DNA from: Desulfobacteraceae bacterium | GTDB lineage: Bacteria; Desulfobacterota; Desulfobacteria; Desulfobacterales; ETH-SRB1 | DNA length: 33,963 nucleotides | Assembly: GCA_014237365.1 (NCBI GenBank) | Contig: JABZFQ010000106.1 | Span: 1 to 33,963, forward strand | Direction of reading: 5' to 3' | Part shown: positions 24,990-33,567 of the stretch, piece by piece | Numbering within the stretch: the stretch's first letter is position 1 | Layout of the letters: every line of letters begins with the position of its first letter | Notes under the pieces: model-generated | Told to the model about the DNA's origin: nothing | The model's input: only the letters and a program-made list of their open reading frames with translations | Database searches by the model: none | Program-made: the position numbers and the translations under genes

Positions 24990-26872
24990 TCAAAAGATAC
25001 CATATTGTTATTTGACTCATCGACAAAAATTCTAAATTGCAAATCTTCGGTCTTGTTTTGCTCGAACATAAAGTTGGTAATGCCATTCTTTATATAAGTT
25101 TCAACACGGTTATTGATGCCACGTCCACCGTTTATCAGGTTGTCTGCAATATAATGTTTTCTAAACTGTTCAACAAAGGTATCATCAAACTCAAAATGAC
25201 AATTTTTCTGTTTTATCAGATTTGTTTTAATTATATTCAGATTCATCAATAAGATGGACTTATCAACATCAGGGCGTATAAAGTCAAAAACAACAAAATT
25301 ATCGCCAAACCTGTTCAAAATCTCAGGTCTGTTCAGTTTGGCATTAAAAAAATTCTCTATCTCCGCCATGATATTTTCAGACATTTCTTCATAAGAATTT
25401 TCAAATTCAACATTGTGAATTCTCCTTCCATGCTCATCTTCTTTAAACAGCCCCAGATTGCTTGTAAATATAATAAGTGATTCTGAAAAATATATGGTTT
25501 CTCCCTTGCCGTCTGTAAGTCGGCCGTCATCTAGTATCTGAAGAAATTTGTCGAATACTCTGGGATGGGCTTTTTCTATCTCGTCAAACAATACTATTGA
25601 AAAAGGCTTTGCTTTCATTTGTGAGGTGAGTTGCCCGCCTTCTTCATATCCCACATATCCCGGCGGAGAACCGATAAGTTTAACATCAGAATTGCTGTCA
25701 TTGTATTCACTCATATCAAAGCGAAGTATGGCATCCTCGTCGTTGAAAATTAATTCCGCCAATGATTTGGCAAGCTCGGTTTTTCCGACACCGGTGGGGC
25801 CTGCAAAGAATAATACGCCCTTTGGTTTGTTTTTCTTATGTTTTTTCTGGTCAATTGTATGCAATCCCAACTTTGCCCGGCGAATAACTTCCACAGATTT
25901 TCTGATTGCAAGGTTCTGGCCTAAAACACGCTTATTAAGTTCCGCTTCCGCGTTATCAATTTTTGATTTTTCTAAATCTTCCCAAAAATTTTCTTTTGTG
26001 CCGTATTTAAACAAATCTGCAATCTGCTGGATATGATTGACATGTATTTTTTCCTGCATGGATATCGTAACCAGATTCTCTAATTCCTGATTGGCAAATC
26101 CGTCTGTTATATCAGAAAAAACAGTTGATATCTTTTTCACATCTATTGGCATTTCTTTCTGATAAAAACGTTCGGATTGAACATGGAAAAATCGATTACG
26201 TTCATCCTTGTTCGGCTTTAGCACTTCAATTCCTTTGGTCAAAGGATTTTCTAACAAGATCCAGACTGGAATATCACTCAATTTATCACAGATAAAAATG
26301 AGAATATTCCTCATGCCATTTTTATCCGGAAGAATTCGCGCCTCCTGCGCGGATTTTAATAATTTCAGAAAATGCCGCCGTTCTTCCTCTGCCAGTAAGT
26401 TGGGATCAGAAGAGAATCTTGAAGTATAATTAATAATGCCGACAGATAATTTCTGATTGTTGGAAACAAGAGATCGAAACAGGCTTAAGGTATCACTAAG
26501 ATTTTTTTCAATTTTGTCAATCTGTTTGGAACCAAAATGCGATTTAACATTTGCATTATTTTCACCGAGAAATTCAATCAAATTGTGTTTGGAGATTTCA
26601 GTATCAATCGATTCTATATCAAAGCCGTCAATGACATCATAATAGGCGATGATTTCGTATCCTTCGTTTTTAAGATAAAGTTTTAACAAGTAGCGGATAT
26701 CATTGAATCTTGCCCATCTTAGATCGTTAATGCTTTCCGTTTCGTGATAGTTTACAGGAAAATAGTAACAATCATAAACATTTCCATAAAGGTAAAACTG
26801 TGATTTTAAGGTCTGAAACCGTTTAAACTCCTGCATCCATCTCGGAAATATTTTGGCTGTATCTAATGGCAT
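24974..26872 (-). CDS. ClpB-type AAA+ ATPase with a degenerate first AAA-like region
   Basis: Start ATG at 26872 (AAGGA 8 nt upstream) rather than the track TTG at 26878; 632 aa. The C-terminal half is a canonical HCLR/ClpB D2 module: Walker A GPTGVGKTEL (about 358-367), pore loop GSPPGYVGYEEGG, Walker B IVLFDEIEKAHP, LQILDDGRLTDGKGETIYF, sensor 1 IIFTSNLG, an arginine-finger region EILNRFGDN and sensor 2 GGRGINN. The N-terminal half has FYLYGNVYD and IFICDKLSDIPVWILLENP, reminiscent of AAA domains such as Ycf46-like proteins, but without a Walker A motif. There is no ClpB N-domain or M-domain coiled coil. It is expected to be an unfoldase/remodelling ATPase acting on an operon partner. Confidence 0.85.
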   Translation of the reverse strand: MPLDTAKIFPRWMQEFKRFQTLKSQFYLYGNVYDCYYFPVNYHETESINDLRWARFNDIRYLLKLYLKNEGYEIIAYYDVIDGFDIESIDTEISKHNLIEFLGENNANVKSHFGSKQIDKIEKNLSDTLSLFRSLVSNNQKLSVGIINYTSRFSSDPNLLAEEERRHFLKLLKSAQEARILPDKNGMRNILIFICDKLSDIPVWILLENPLTKGIEVLKPNKDERNRFFHVQSERFYQKEMPIDVKKISTVFSDITDGFANQELENLVTISMQEKIHVNHIQQIADLFKYGTKENFWEDLEKSKIDNAEAELNKRVLGQNLAIRKSVEVIRRAKLGLHTIDQKKHKKNKPKGVLFFAGPTGVGKTELAKSLAELIFNDEDAILRFDMSEYNDSNSDVKLIGSPPGYVGYEEGGQLTSQMKAKPFSIVLFDEIEKAHPRVFDKFLQILDDGRLTDGKGETIYFSESLIIFTSNLGLFKEDEHGRRIHNVEFENSYEEMSENIMAEIENFFNAKLNRPEILNRFGDNFVVFDFIRPDVDKSILLMNLNIIKTNLIKQKNCHFEFDDTFVEQFRKHYIADNLINGGRGINNRVETYIKNGITNFMFEQNKTEDLQFRIFVDESNNNMVSFECIGS

Positions 26873-26883
26873 TTGCAATATCC

Positions 26884-28434
26884 TTATTTTTTAAGATATT
26901 TTTTCTTTTCGATCTTCGTTTTTTCCTCTTTTCTTTCCCCTTTTTGGATAATTGAGTGATATTTTTGCGGTATTTGAATCAGCGCTTTTTCGGAAATCGG
27001 CATTTCTCTACTAAGATTGATTGCCAACCCCATTGAAGACAGCTCCTCTAATAGGGCTTTGAATTCATTGCAAGTCGTTTCCATCTCATCAAGTCTCTTT
27101 TCTTTCTGATCAATGCTGAGTTCTCTTTTGTTTTCCGCAATCACAAAATTATACAAGAATGATCCGTCCTTGTTGAATCTCAAATTCAAAAAATTTGACT
27201 GGTTCGGAATGTCAATCAAAAAATCGGATTCTTTCTCAAAATCAATTACTTGCATATCATGCAACACATTATAATTCAGTCTTTCCAAGCCTTGAACCAA
27301 TTGTGTCTTCACAAATTGCCGCTCATTTTCCTTGATAAAATCTTCTTGAATAATCTGCTCATTTTTCTTTCTCAAAACCGCAAACTTTGCCTGGAATTCC
27401 TCATATTCATACGGCTTTATTGTTTTTCTTTGGATCAAAGAAATGCCCAGCGCAAGCAGTTCTCCTTTTTCAGGCTGTAATTGGTCGTGAACCCGAATGT
27501 GGTTGATGCTTCCGATTGCTTTGTATACTTCAGATTTCCAATCATGGATTTTTTCCACTTTTTTGATATCATCAAATAATTCAATATAAAAATATTCATC
27601 TTTTAACGATTGACTCTGGATAAGTTTTTCTAATTGTGCCTGATATTCTTTACGACGCTGTGGATCGTTTATTTCGGATATGAACGCATTGATTGATTCT
27701 ATTCTTGTTTTGATATTTTTCCTTTTTCCTTCAAGATTGATTGATTTTGCAGCATTGGCACAAAAAGAGCCGATCATATTTTGTGGAGCAATATTTTTTG
27801 CAACCTTGTCGCTTGTTTTTATACGCACAGCATTAATGTCTGATTCGCACTTCTTAATATCTTTTTGCAGCTCTGATTTTTTCTCCGATTGAATACGATC
27901 AAAACCAAATTGAAATTCAGCCTTTCTAACTTTCACATTGATATTTTCAATTGATTCTTTGGCCTGGGAAAAAATTTCCGGATATTCATCCTGGATATAG
28001 GAACTTAGATAATGAAGAACCTGCAACTTGAAGGCTGTAAAATTATCTGTGGCATGCTGGTAATGTTTTTCATAGCCAACAAAGGCATGATAATCTTTCT
28101 GTTTGCCTGCAAATTCTACTTGTTCCTTCTGAAGAAGGTCTAAGAAAGATTTCAATTGATCACAAGTCTGTTTCAATTGACAATTATAGTTGTCGTACAG
28201 ATTCTGGTTTATTGTTCCAGTATGATTGATGCTAAAGGGAGCTAACAATTGATTGGCTCTGCTTTGGTTTGATTTTAGGAAGTCGCTGCAATCAAACTCA
28301 ATATTCCTGGCTTTGTCGCAAACACGTGCTTGTGCCAGACAATCCAGCAATGACTGAATTGTTGACTGTAACCGGAATATTTCCTTTAACTTTGGATTAA
28401 ATACATTTACCGAATAGCCCTTGGGACCGCTCAT
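26884..28434 (-). CDS. Long coiled-coil protein with MSGPKGYS N-terminus
   Basis: A 516-aa, strongly charged, helical protein that I cannot assign to a family. It begins MSGPKGYSVNVFNPKLKEIF; a Gly/Pro-rich start followed by helices is unusual. Long helical, coiled-coil-like stretches cover about 20-280 and 350-480 (for example KSELQKDIKKCESDINAVR), ending in a Lys-rich tail (KEEKTKIEKKKYLKK). No signal peptide or membrane segment. It lies 11 nt upstream of the ClpB-like gene. It may be the scaffold or the substrate remodelled by that ATPase or modified by the radical SAM protein (inference). Confidence 0.75.
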   Translation of the reverse strand: MSGPKGYSVNVFNPKLKEIFRLQSTIQSLLDCLAQARVCDKARNIEFDCSDFLKSNQSRANQLLAPFSINHTGTINQNLYDNYNCQLKQTCDQLKSFLDLLQKEQVEFAGKQKDYHAFVGYEKHYQHATDNFTAFKLQVLHYLSSYIQDEYPEIFSQAKESIENINVKVRKAEFQFGFDRIQSEKKSELQKDIKKCESDINAVRIKTSDKVAKNIAPQNMIGSFCANAAKSINLEGKRKNIKTRIESINAFISEINDPQRRKEYQAQLEKLIQSQSLKDEYFYIELFDDIKKVEKIHDWKSEVYKAIGSINHIRVHDQLQPEKGELLALGISLIQRKTIKPYEYEEFQAKFAVLRKKNEQIIQEDFIKENERQFVKTQLVQGLERLNYNVLHDMQVIDFEKESDFLIDIPNQSNFLNLRFNKDGSFLYNFVIAENKRELSIDQKEKRLDEMETTCNEFKALLEELSSMGLAINLSREMPISEKALIQIPQKYHSIIQKGERKEEKTKIEKKKYLKK

Positions 28435-28530
28435 GTTATAATAAATCCTGCTGTGATCTATTCTCGACTTTGGTTATTGTTAAAAAAAATTGTAAACACA
28501 ATTCCCATTCACTGCCCTTACAAAAGGATT

Positions 28531-29622
28531 TTATCTGCTTCTTTTGACTTCCTGGACCAGTCTATCCCGAATATAACCCTCTTTACCTCTAATTTTGATA
28601 ACATACCAAACTTTATCTTTTGATATTATTTCAAACTGTTCTCCCTTTTTTACTACGCTAATAATTGAATACTTGGTAGAAGGCCCGGATCGAACATTGG
28701 CTGCGGTGATGTTGATGGTGGCGTAATTTTGCCTCTTATTAGTCCTAACTTTTTGTGCTGGATTTTGTTCGAGACCTGAATTTCCGGCTGAAGAAGCGCT
28801 TAGATTAATAAAAAAGGCAAGCGTAGCAATGAAGAAAATTGTTGAAAGCGCTATGGAAATACTTTTTAGATAAAATTTTTCCTCATTAAACTTGGCAAAA
28901 AATTCAACAATTGTAACTATAAGCAATATCATTCCTGGCATGAAATAGAAAATGGCAACAATTCCAACCAATACAGTTTCCATACCATCATCTGCTGTCC
29001 AATCACCAAACAGACTTATTATGCCAACAGGGATGAACAAGATTATTGAACCAGCAATAACAATAACAAATGTTACCACTGGACCTATTATCAAGAAAAT
29101 AGCAAGCAACCATATTAAAGCAGAACCTTTAATATCAACAAGATCACTCTTTTCCTCAGCATATCTACCAAAATAAAAAGTTGCGGCTGGAATAAAAGAG
29201 ATAAAAATAAGAAAGTTAATTCCATATGCAAAATTATCAGCCAATAGTTCAAGACTTGAAAAATTAATGTTAAAAGGCGTTATGTGCAGCAATATATTTT
29301 GTATCACATTGTTATCTTTTGAACCAAAAGCCATAAGTAGTAATATGAGCATTAGTACAGGCAAAAGAAAAGATACGGCTCCTATTGTGAATAGGAAACA
29401 TTTTTTAAAACCGCTTTTAACAAAACCTCTTGTATGCTCACTGAAATCAGATCGAACACTGTTCCTTGAATTTTCACCAATTGATTCCTCCTTAATGTTG
29501 TGCTTTGTCTCAATTTCTTTTATGAATTTGTTGTATATCTTTTTGGAAAAAGGGATGCTGCCTCTTGGTATAACAATGCTTTCTTCCTTCCCCAGTTGCG
29601 CAAGTGTATTGTTAACAGACAT
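28531..29622 (-). CDS. Multi-pass membrane protein with C-terminal SH3b domain
   Basis: A 363-aa protein: a soluble N-terminal segment of about 70 residues, hydrophobic helices at about 75-98, 132-150, 168-204 (probably two), 216-242 and 252-273, then an SH3b domain at about 303-357 (ITAANVRSGPSTKYSIISVV, WYVIKIRGKEGYI). SH3b domains of this type usually bind peptidoglycan or peptide ligands, suggesting a periplasmic sensor attached to a membrane anchor; with six helices and the N-terminus inside, the SH3b would be inside, so topology needs a test. It starts 1 nt after the kinase stop, so kinase and membrane protein are translationally coupled. Confidence 0.82.
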   Translation of the reverse strand: MSVNNTLAQLGKEESIVIPRGSIPFSKKIYNKFIKEIETKHNIKEESIGENSRNSVRSDFSEHTRGFVKSGFKKCFLFTIGAVSFLLPVLMLILLLMAFGSKDNNVIQNILLHITPFNINFSSLELLADNFAYGINFLIFISFIPAATFYFGRYAEEKSDLVDIKGSALIWLLAIFLIIGPVVTFVIVIAGSIILFIPVGIISLFGDWTADDGMETVLVGIVAIFYFMPGMILLIVTIVEFFAKFNEEKFYLKSISIALSTIFFIATLAFFINLSASSAGNSGLEQNPAQKVRTNKRQNYATINITAANVRSGPSTKYSIISVVKKGEQFEIISKDKVWYVIKIRGKEGYIRDRLVQEVKRSR

Positions 29623-29623
29623 T

Positions 29624-31585
29624 TTAGAAAAAAAAATCTGTTAATGATTTCCCGAACTTATATTTAATTTGAATATCTTTGGGGGATTTTTTCAAATCAA
29701 ACAAAACATCAGATATTTGAATTTGGCTTTTGATATTTTTGTTGAAAATCGAATATAAAAATTCATCGTATGATAAATTTACATAATTGGAATAATTGTT
29801 TGATTTGAAAAATACCTCTTTTTCTAATTTAAGATACTTGTTCCCATACAAGTTCTTATTCCTGGCAAAAAATAAACCTATATCTTCAACAGTATTGTAT
29901 TCCTTGTTTTCCAGATCCTTAAATACCCTCTTTGCATCAAAGGCATAGAAAAGACTTATTAATTTACTGTCATTTAACCCATCATAAAAATCGCAAACAT
30001 AATCATCAAAATCCAGCCTGGGTGAAATGGATAATGCAGATGATATTTTTTCAATAATACTTTGAACAAGAACTTTTTGTTGTCCTTGTGTTACCGCTTC
30101 AATCTGTCTTAATGTAAATTCAAGCTGGAATATGTAGAATTTGATTTTTTCAAGCGGTGTTATTTTCCAGATATCATCCAGGTGGCTTATAAATCTTTCG
30201 GTTAATTCATCAATCTTTTCTTCCGTCCAGAAGTCATATGTTTTCATATCAATCTGGATGGGTCTTTCCGGCGTAAAGTATCTTAATACAGATTGCTTTA
30301 AGAAGCCTTCTCCATCCTGCTGATAGTTCCTGACCATCTTATCAAATATTTTCTTTCTTCCCAAATCCTGAATATCAGATACCCACCTCAGCAACAAACC
30401 ATAGCCTTCTTTATCCTCAATTAAATCCATATGCCAATCAATATTGTTTTCAATATAGTCAATCAACTCTTCTGTAGTCCTGATAGTTGCTTTGCCAAGC
30501 TTTATAGGCTGTATCGCTGCTTCCGCTTTACTCTTATATTTGATCTCAATATCTTCTCCACTTAGCCATCCTTTAACTTCATTTTCTCCCCAGCGGGACC
30601 CGATATCGTGCAGCGTTAGACCTGCGATCAGATCATTTATTTCAGCGTATTTTGGGTTAAAATCAATGATCGGTTTTTTGGCAAATTGTCTTTCGATTAT
30701 TTTATGCAGGCTGTCACGATTTACTAACTCAGGGTAAATCAGGTGCAAGAGGATCATGCCGAATGAATAGTAATCATTTTTTTCAGAAACAATGCCCCGC
30801 GGCTGTTCCGGAGCCAGATAGAAATTCGTTCCTTTTGTTGTGGAAGTATGCGTAAGCCGTTTTTCCGAAGTCTCTTCGAAAGTCTTTGCAGAGCCATAAT
30901 CTCCGATAATCAGGTCACTCTGCTCTTTGTCAAGATAGAGAATGTTCTCGGGTTTAAGGTCGCAATGGTATATTTTATGGTCATGAAGCGTTCTTATGCC
31001 CTTAAAAATTTCCTGAATAACATTTAATTTCAAAAATTCTATTGTATATTTCTTGCGTATATCGGTTACTGATATCAAATTTGAACCTTCAGCAAACTCA
31101 CTGATTTCATAGCAGAATTTGTTTCGGTACTTACTGGTTCCCGTCCCGAAATCATAAAGCCTGAGAATATCCGGATCGCTAATCGCTTTAATTCGCCTCA
31201 ATGCTTCAGGGTTTGGCTCATCTTTCGGATTCGTAAATTGATAATAGAGTTTTAGGGCAAACGGCTTGCCCTGACTGTTTTTTATCTTATAAATAATTGC
31301 TTCACCGGTCTGGTTTTCAGCGCAAATAATATCTGTAATTTCATATTCTTTGTCATTCAGTTCTATTACATCGCCAACCGCAAGACCGTGAGCAATTGTT
31401 TTATCAATCAATTCTGTTTCTTCAGATTCATAACCAACAGTTTTATCCGCTATTCGAACTTCTTCTTCATATGTTTGAGTTTTGGCTGTTTCATTTTCGT
31501 AACCCACTGTTTTGTTGGAAGCATCGTTTTTGTCGCTGGAATACGGCATGGTTTTCGAAATACTATTTGTTGTATGATCTGTCAT
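29624..31585 (-). CDS. Ser/Thr protein kinase (Hanks type) with K-T-x-x-Y/H repeats
   Basis: A 653-aa kinase without a transmembrane segment. The N-terminal tail (1-65) repeats SKTMPYS, NKTVGYE, AKTQTYE, DKTVGYE and DKTIAHG. The kinase domain (about 80-340) shows FALKLYY (K112), HCDLKPENI (catalytic D209, HCD for HRD), GDYGSAK (DYG for DFG), an activation-loop Thr cluster (LTHTSTTKGT) and LAPE. The glycine loop is poorly conserved. The C-terminal 310 residues are helical with no recognised domain. It lies 27 nt downstream of the PP2C gene; the KTxxY repeats look like autophosphorylation sites for the operon FHA protein (inference). HCD rather than HRD predicts weaker activation-loop dependence. 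Confidence 0.9.
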   Translation of the reverse strand: MTDHTTNSISKTMPYSSDKNDASNKTVGYENETAKTQTYEEEVRIADKTVGYESEETELIDKTIAHGLAVGDVIELNDKEYEITDIICAENQTGEAIIYKIKNSQGKPFALKLYYQFTNPKDEPNPEALRRIKAISDPDILRLYDFGTGTSKYRNKFCYEISEFAEGSNLISVTDIRKKYTIEFLKLNVIQEIFKGIRTLHDHKIYHCDLKPENILYLDKEQSDLIIGDYGSAKTFEETSEKRLTHTSTTKGTNFYLAPEQPRGIVSEKNDYYSFGMILLHLIYPELVNRDSLHKIIERQFAKKPIIDFNPKYAEINDLIAGLTLHDIGSRWGENEVKGWLSGEDIEIKYKSKAEAAIQPIKLGKATIRTTEELIDYIENNIDWHMDLIEDKEGYGLLLRWVSDIQDLGRKKIFDKMVRNYQQDGEGFLKQSVLRYFTPERPIQIDMKTYDFWTEEKIDELTERFISHLDDIWKITPLEKIKFYIFQLEFTLRQIEAVTQGQQKVLVQSIIEKISSALSISPRLDFDDYVCDFYDGLNDSKLISLFYAFDAKRVFKDLENKEYNTVEDIGLFFARNKNLYGNKYLKLEKEVFFKSNNYSNYVNLSYDEFLYSIFNKNIKSQIQISDVLFDLKKSPKDIQIKYKFGKSLTDFFF

Positions 31586-31612
31586 CGCCTTACCCTTTCA
31601 TGCTCTTGCGGC

Positions 31613-32332
31613 CTAATCTATCACTTCAATCAAAACAGAGCCCAGATTGTCTTCCGCTCCCGTGTCCAAAGCTTTTTGTAAAATAAACTGTGCCTTATCT
31701 ATTAACGGCTTTGAATTGGACAATATTGCTTTAACCTGTTTAATGGTTAGTGATTTAAATAAACCATCGGAAGTCAATAATAAGATGTCTCCAATCAATA
31801 TGTTTCTTAGAACTGTATCAAAATCGAGACAAAGATTATCAGTCTTTCCGCCAAAATAACTGGTGATAGGGCTGTTGTCTTCAAAAGAATCGAGCACCTG
31901 GTCTTCAGTCAGCTTTATCATTGTATTGTTGCGGAAAACAAATGCCTGCGAATCACCGGCATTAACAACCTGAAACTTGTCTTTTTGAACTATTATTCCG
32001 ACAAGCGTGGTTCCGGTTCCATGATAATCCGGATTGGATCGTCCAAAAGTGATTAATTCGGTATTGATTGACTTCAGGATCTTTGACAAATTCTCTTTAA
32101 CGTATTTATCTTCTTTCTTTATTTTTTCCCTGAGTTGTTCAAGGATAAATTGCGCTGCAAATTCGCCGGAAGGACAGCCGCCGATTCCATCTGCAACAAA
32201 ACAAAAACAATCTTCAGCTTCCGATACACAATGAATCCCCTCATCATAAATAGAGTCTTGAATTAATACTCGATCCTGATTAATTTTTCTTTGAGTTCCT
32301 GCATGTAAAAATGCGGCTATATTATATTTCAA
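31613..32332 (-). CDS. PP2C-family protein phosphatase
   Basis: A 239-aa soluble PPM/PP2C phosphatase with the metal-binding motifs RKINQDR (D20), VADGIGG (48-52), GTGTTLVG, NAGDSQAF (GDSQ for the usual GDSR), LLTSDGL and AEDNLGSVLI. It is expected to reverse threonine phosphorylation by the adjacent kinase, a standard pairing. CAGGTG lies about 11 nt before the ATG; upstream is a 195-nt leader with a palindrome at 32411-32435, so regulation may occur here. Confidence 0.92.
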   Translation of the reverse strand: MKYNIAAFLHAGTQRKINQDRVLIQDSIYDEGIHCVSEAEDCFCFVADGIGGCPSGEFAAQFILEQLREKIKKEDKYVKENLSKILKSINTELITFGRSNPDYHGTGTTLVGIIVQKDKFQVVNAGDSQAFVFRNNTMIKLTEDQVLDSFEDNSPITSYFGGKTDNLCLDFDTVLRNILIGDILLLTSDGLFKSLTIKQVKAILSNSKPLIDKAQFILQKALDTGAEDNLGSVLIEVID

Positions 32333-32410
32333 GGTTTCACCTGCCCGCGCATATCATTTTTGTTGGTTTGGACTCAATCCATTCCCAAGGGAACTCATCT
32401 CAAGCCTAAA

Positions 32411-32435
32411 ATAAGATATTAAGCTTATATCTTAT
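32411..32435. promoter_or_regulatory. Perfect 9-bp inverted repeat in the PP2C leader
   Basis: ATAAGATAT-TAAGCTT-ATATCTTAT lies about 80 nt upstream of the phosphatase ATG on the minus strand, in the largest gap inside the operon apart from the 274-nt one before the 91-aa gene. It may be an operator or mRNA hairpin; no U-tract follows. Confidence 0.4.
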
Positions 32436-32527
32436 GGCAGATCTGCTGGCTATGACCTAGCGCAAAAGGCTATGTTTTCTATATTTAACTAAAACTCAAC
32501 CGGTTTGAATGCCGTATGTATAACTCT

Positions 32528-33001
32528 TTAAGACAACGATCCGGGTTTCTTCTGGCAAAGACTGACAATTGCCTGGATTGGTATCATCAACAGAGCAAAT
32601 GGCAGCCTGAAGCAAACGCCCATAATGAAACCAAAAGCCGCTCCAAGGCATCCACCGCTTTCTCCCTTTTTTTCAGAATCCTCAAATATATTACCTCCAA
32701 TTTCTATCCCGGTGCGAAACACTCCCTTCATTTGCCTTCCCATATAAGTTCCGGGAGCTACGTACCAAGACGATCCACAAACAGGATGGCTGAGTTTGCC
32801 CAGGAAATGCCATTTGAATGCCCCGGCAGCGTTGCAATTGGGGCATGCACCGGTTACAAGCTTATCTAAGGCATACGAAAGAGTTTTGGCATTGCCTTCT
32901 TCTTCCAATCTTTTCTTGAATTCCTTAATGGTATCCGCAGATACAAAATCATTCTTGTCACAATAGGCATACACTTCTCTCTGAGTTGCTGTGAGTCCCA
33001 T
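32528..33001 (-). CDS. Cys-motif protein with C-terminal hydrophobic segment, unknown function
   Basis: The ORF track begins at 33148, but AAGGAGG lies 6 nt before the ATG at 33001, giving 157 aa (MGLTATQREVYAYCDKNDFV). An N-terminal helical region precedes CPNC...HPVCG (a zinc-knuckle-like CxxC plus a His/Cys pair). The C-terminus is Gly-rich and hydrophobic (GGCLGAAFGFIMGVCF then LPFALLMIPIQAIVSLC), probably one or two membrane helices. It lies 16 nt after the 91-aa gene. I do not recognise a family; a membrane-linked accessory of the signalling operon is likely by position. Confidence 0.75.
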   Translation of the reverse strand: MGLTATQREVYAYCDKNDFVSADTIKEFKKRLEEEGNAKTLSYALDKLVTGACPNCNAAGAFKWHFLGKLSHPVCGSSWYVAPGTYMGRQMKGVFRTGIEIGGNIFEDSEKKGESGGCLGAAFGFIMGVCFRLPFALLMIPIQAIVSLCQKKPGSLS

Positions 33002-33017
33002 AAGTCGCCTCCTTATT

Positions 33018-33293
33018 TTAACTCTTAAACAAGCCGTGTCCTGCAAGAACCAACACCTTGGATTTACCTGCAGGAATAATTGCAACCTCTTTTCTTGATT
33101 CAAGCTGTTCAGCAAGAAATTTTGGCATATCGGAATCAGCGTTGTCAAAATCCTGATGGTTGCCTTTCATCATCATATCCATATTTATTGAATCGACATC
33201 GTTTTCTGATCTAAACAACTTTAACCTGTTTGGATATTTATTTTCCAGTTGCTCAATTTTACTTATATTTTCCTTAATTGCAGTTGCGCGCAT
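33018..33293 (-). CDS. 91-aa hypothetical protein
   Basis: Strong ribosome site (AGGAGG, 7 nt before ATG). Sequence: a helical N-terminus MRATAIKENISKIEQLENKY, then an acidic/Met-rich middle (DSINMDMMMKG, DNADSDMPKF) and a short hydrophobic C-terminus KVLVLAGHGLFKS. No cysteines, signal peptide or known motif. It starts the tightly spaced part of the operon after a 274-nt gap. Function unknown. Confidence 0.65.
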   Translation of the reverse strand: MRATAIKENISKIEQLENKYPNRLKLFRSENDVDSINMDMMMKGNHQDFDNADSDMPKFLAEQLESRKEVAIIPAGKSKVLVLAGHGLFKS

Positions 33294-33567
33294 GATTTTT
33301 CCTCCTATTACTGTCCAGAAGTTTCTCAGATTAAAAACTACCTGACGTAAATTTTCTCACTTAAGGGCGATTTCGAAAACCCGCAAAATCAGCAGCTACT
33401 TCCACCGCAGTCCTTGCAAATGCTTTTCCCCATAGTCATGGAAATTATACACAACAAAAAACTATTGAAAAATGCCTTTTGAGTCTTCCTCTCACTATTT
33501 GGACAACTTTAATAATCAGCCATAAATATATTCTTCATTAACAAAAACTGTGCAACGAATCAGTTTA

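Noticed and set aside
33389-33471. Minus-strand 14-codon ORF MGKSICKDCGGSSC and a TATAAT-like -10 (33444-33449)
   Set aside because: The ORF is too short and lacks a ribosome site; the -35 match is poor, so neither the peptide nor the promoter is supported.
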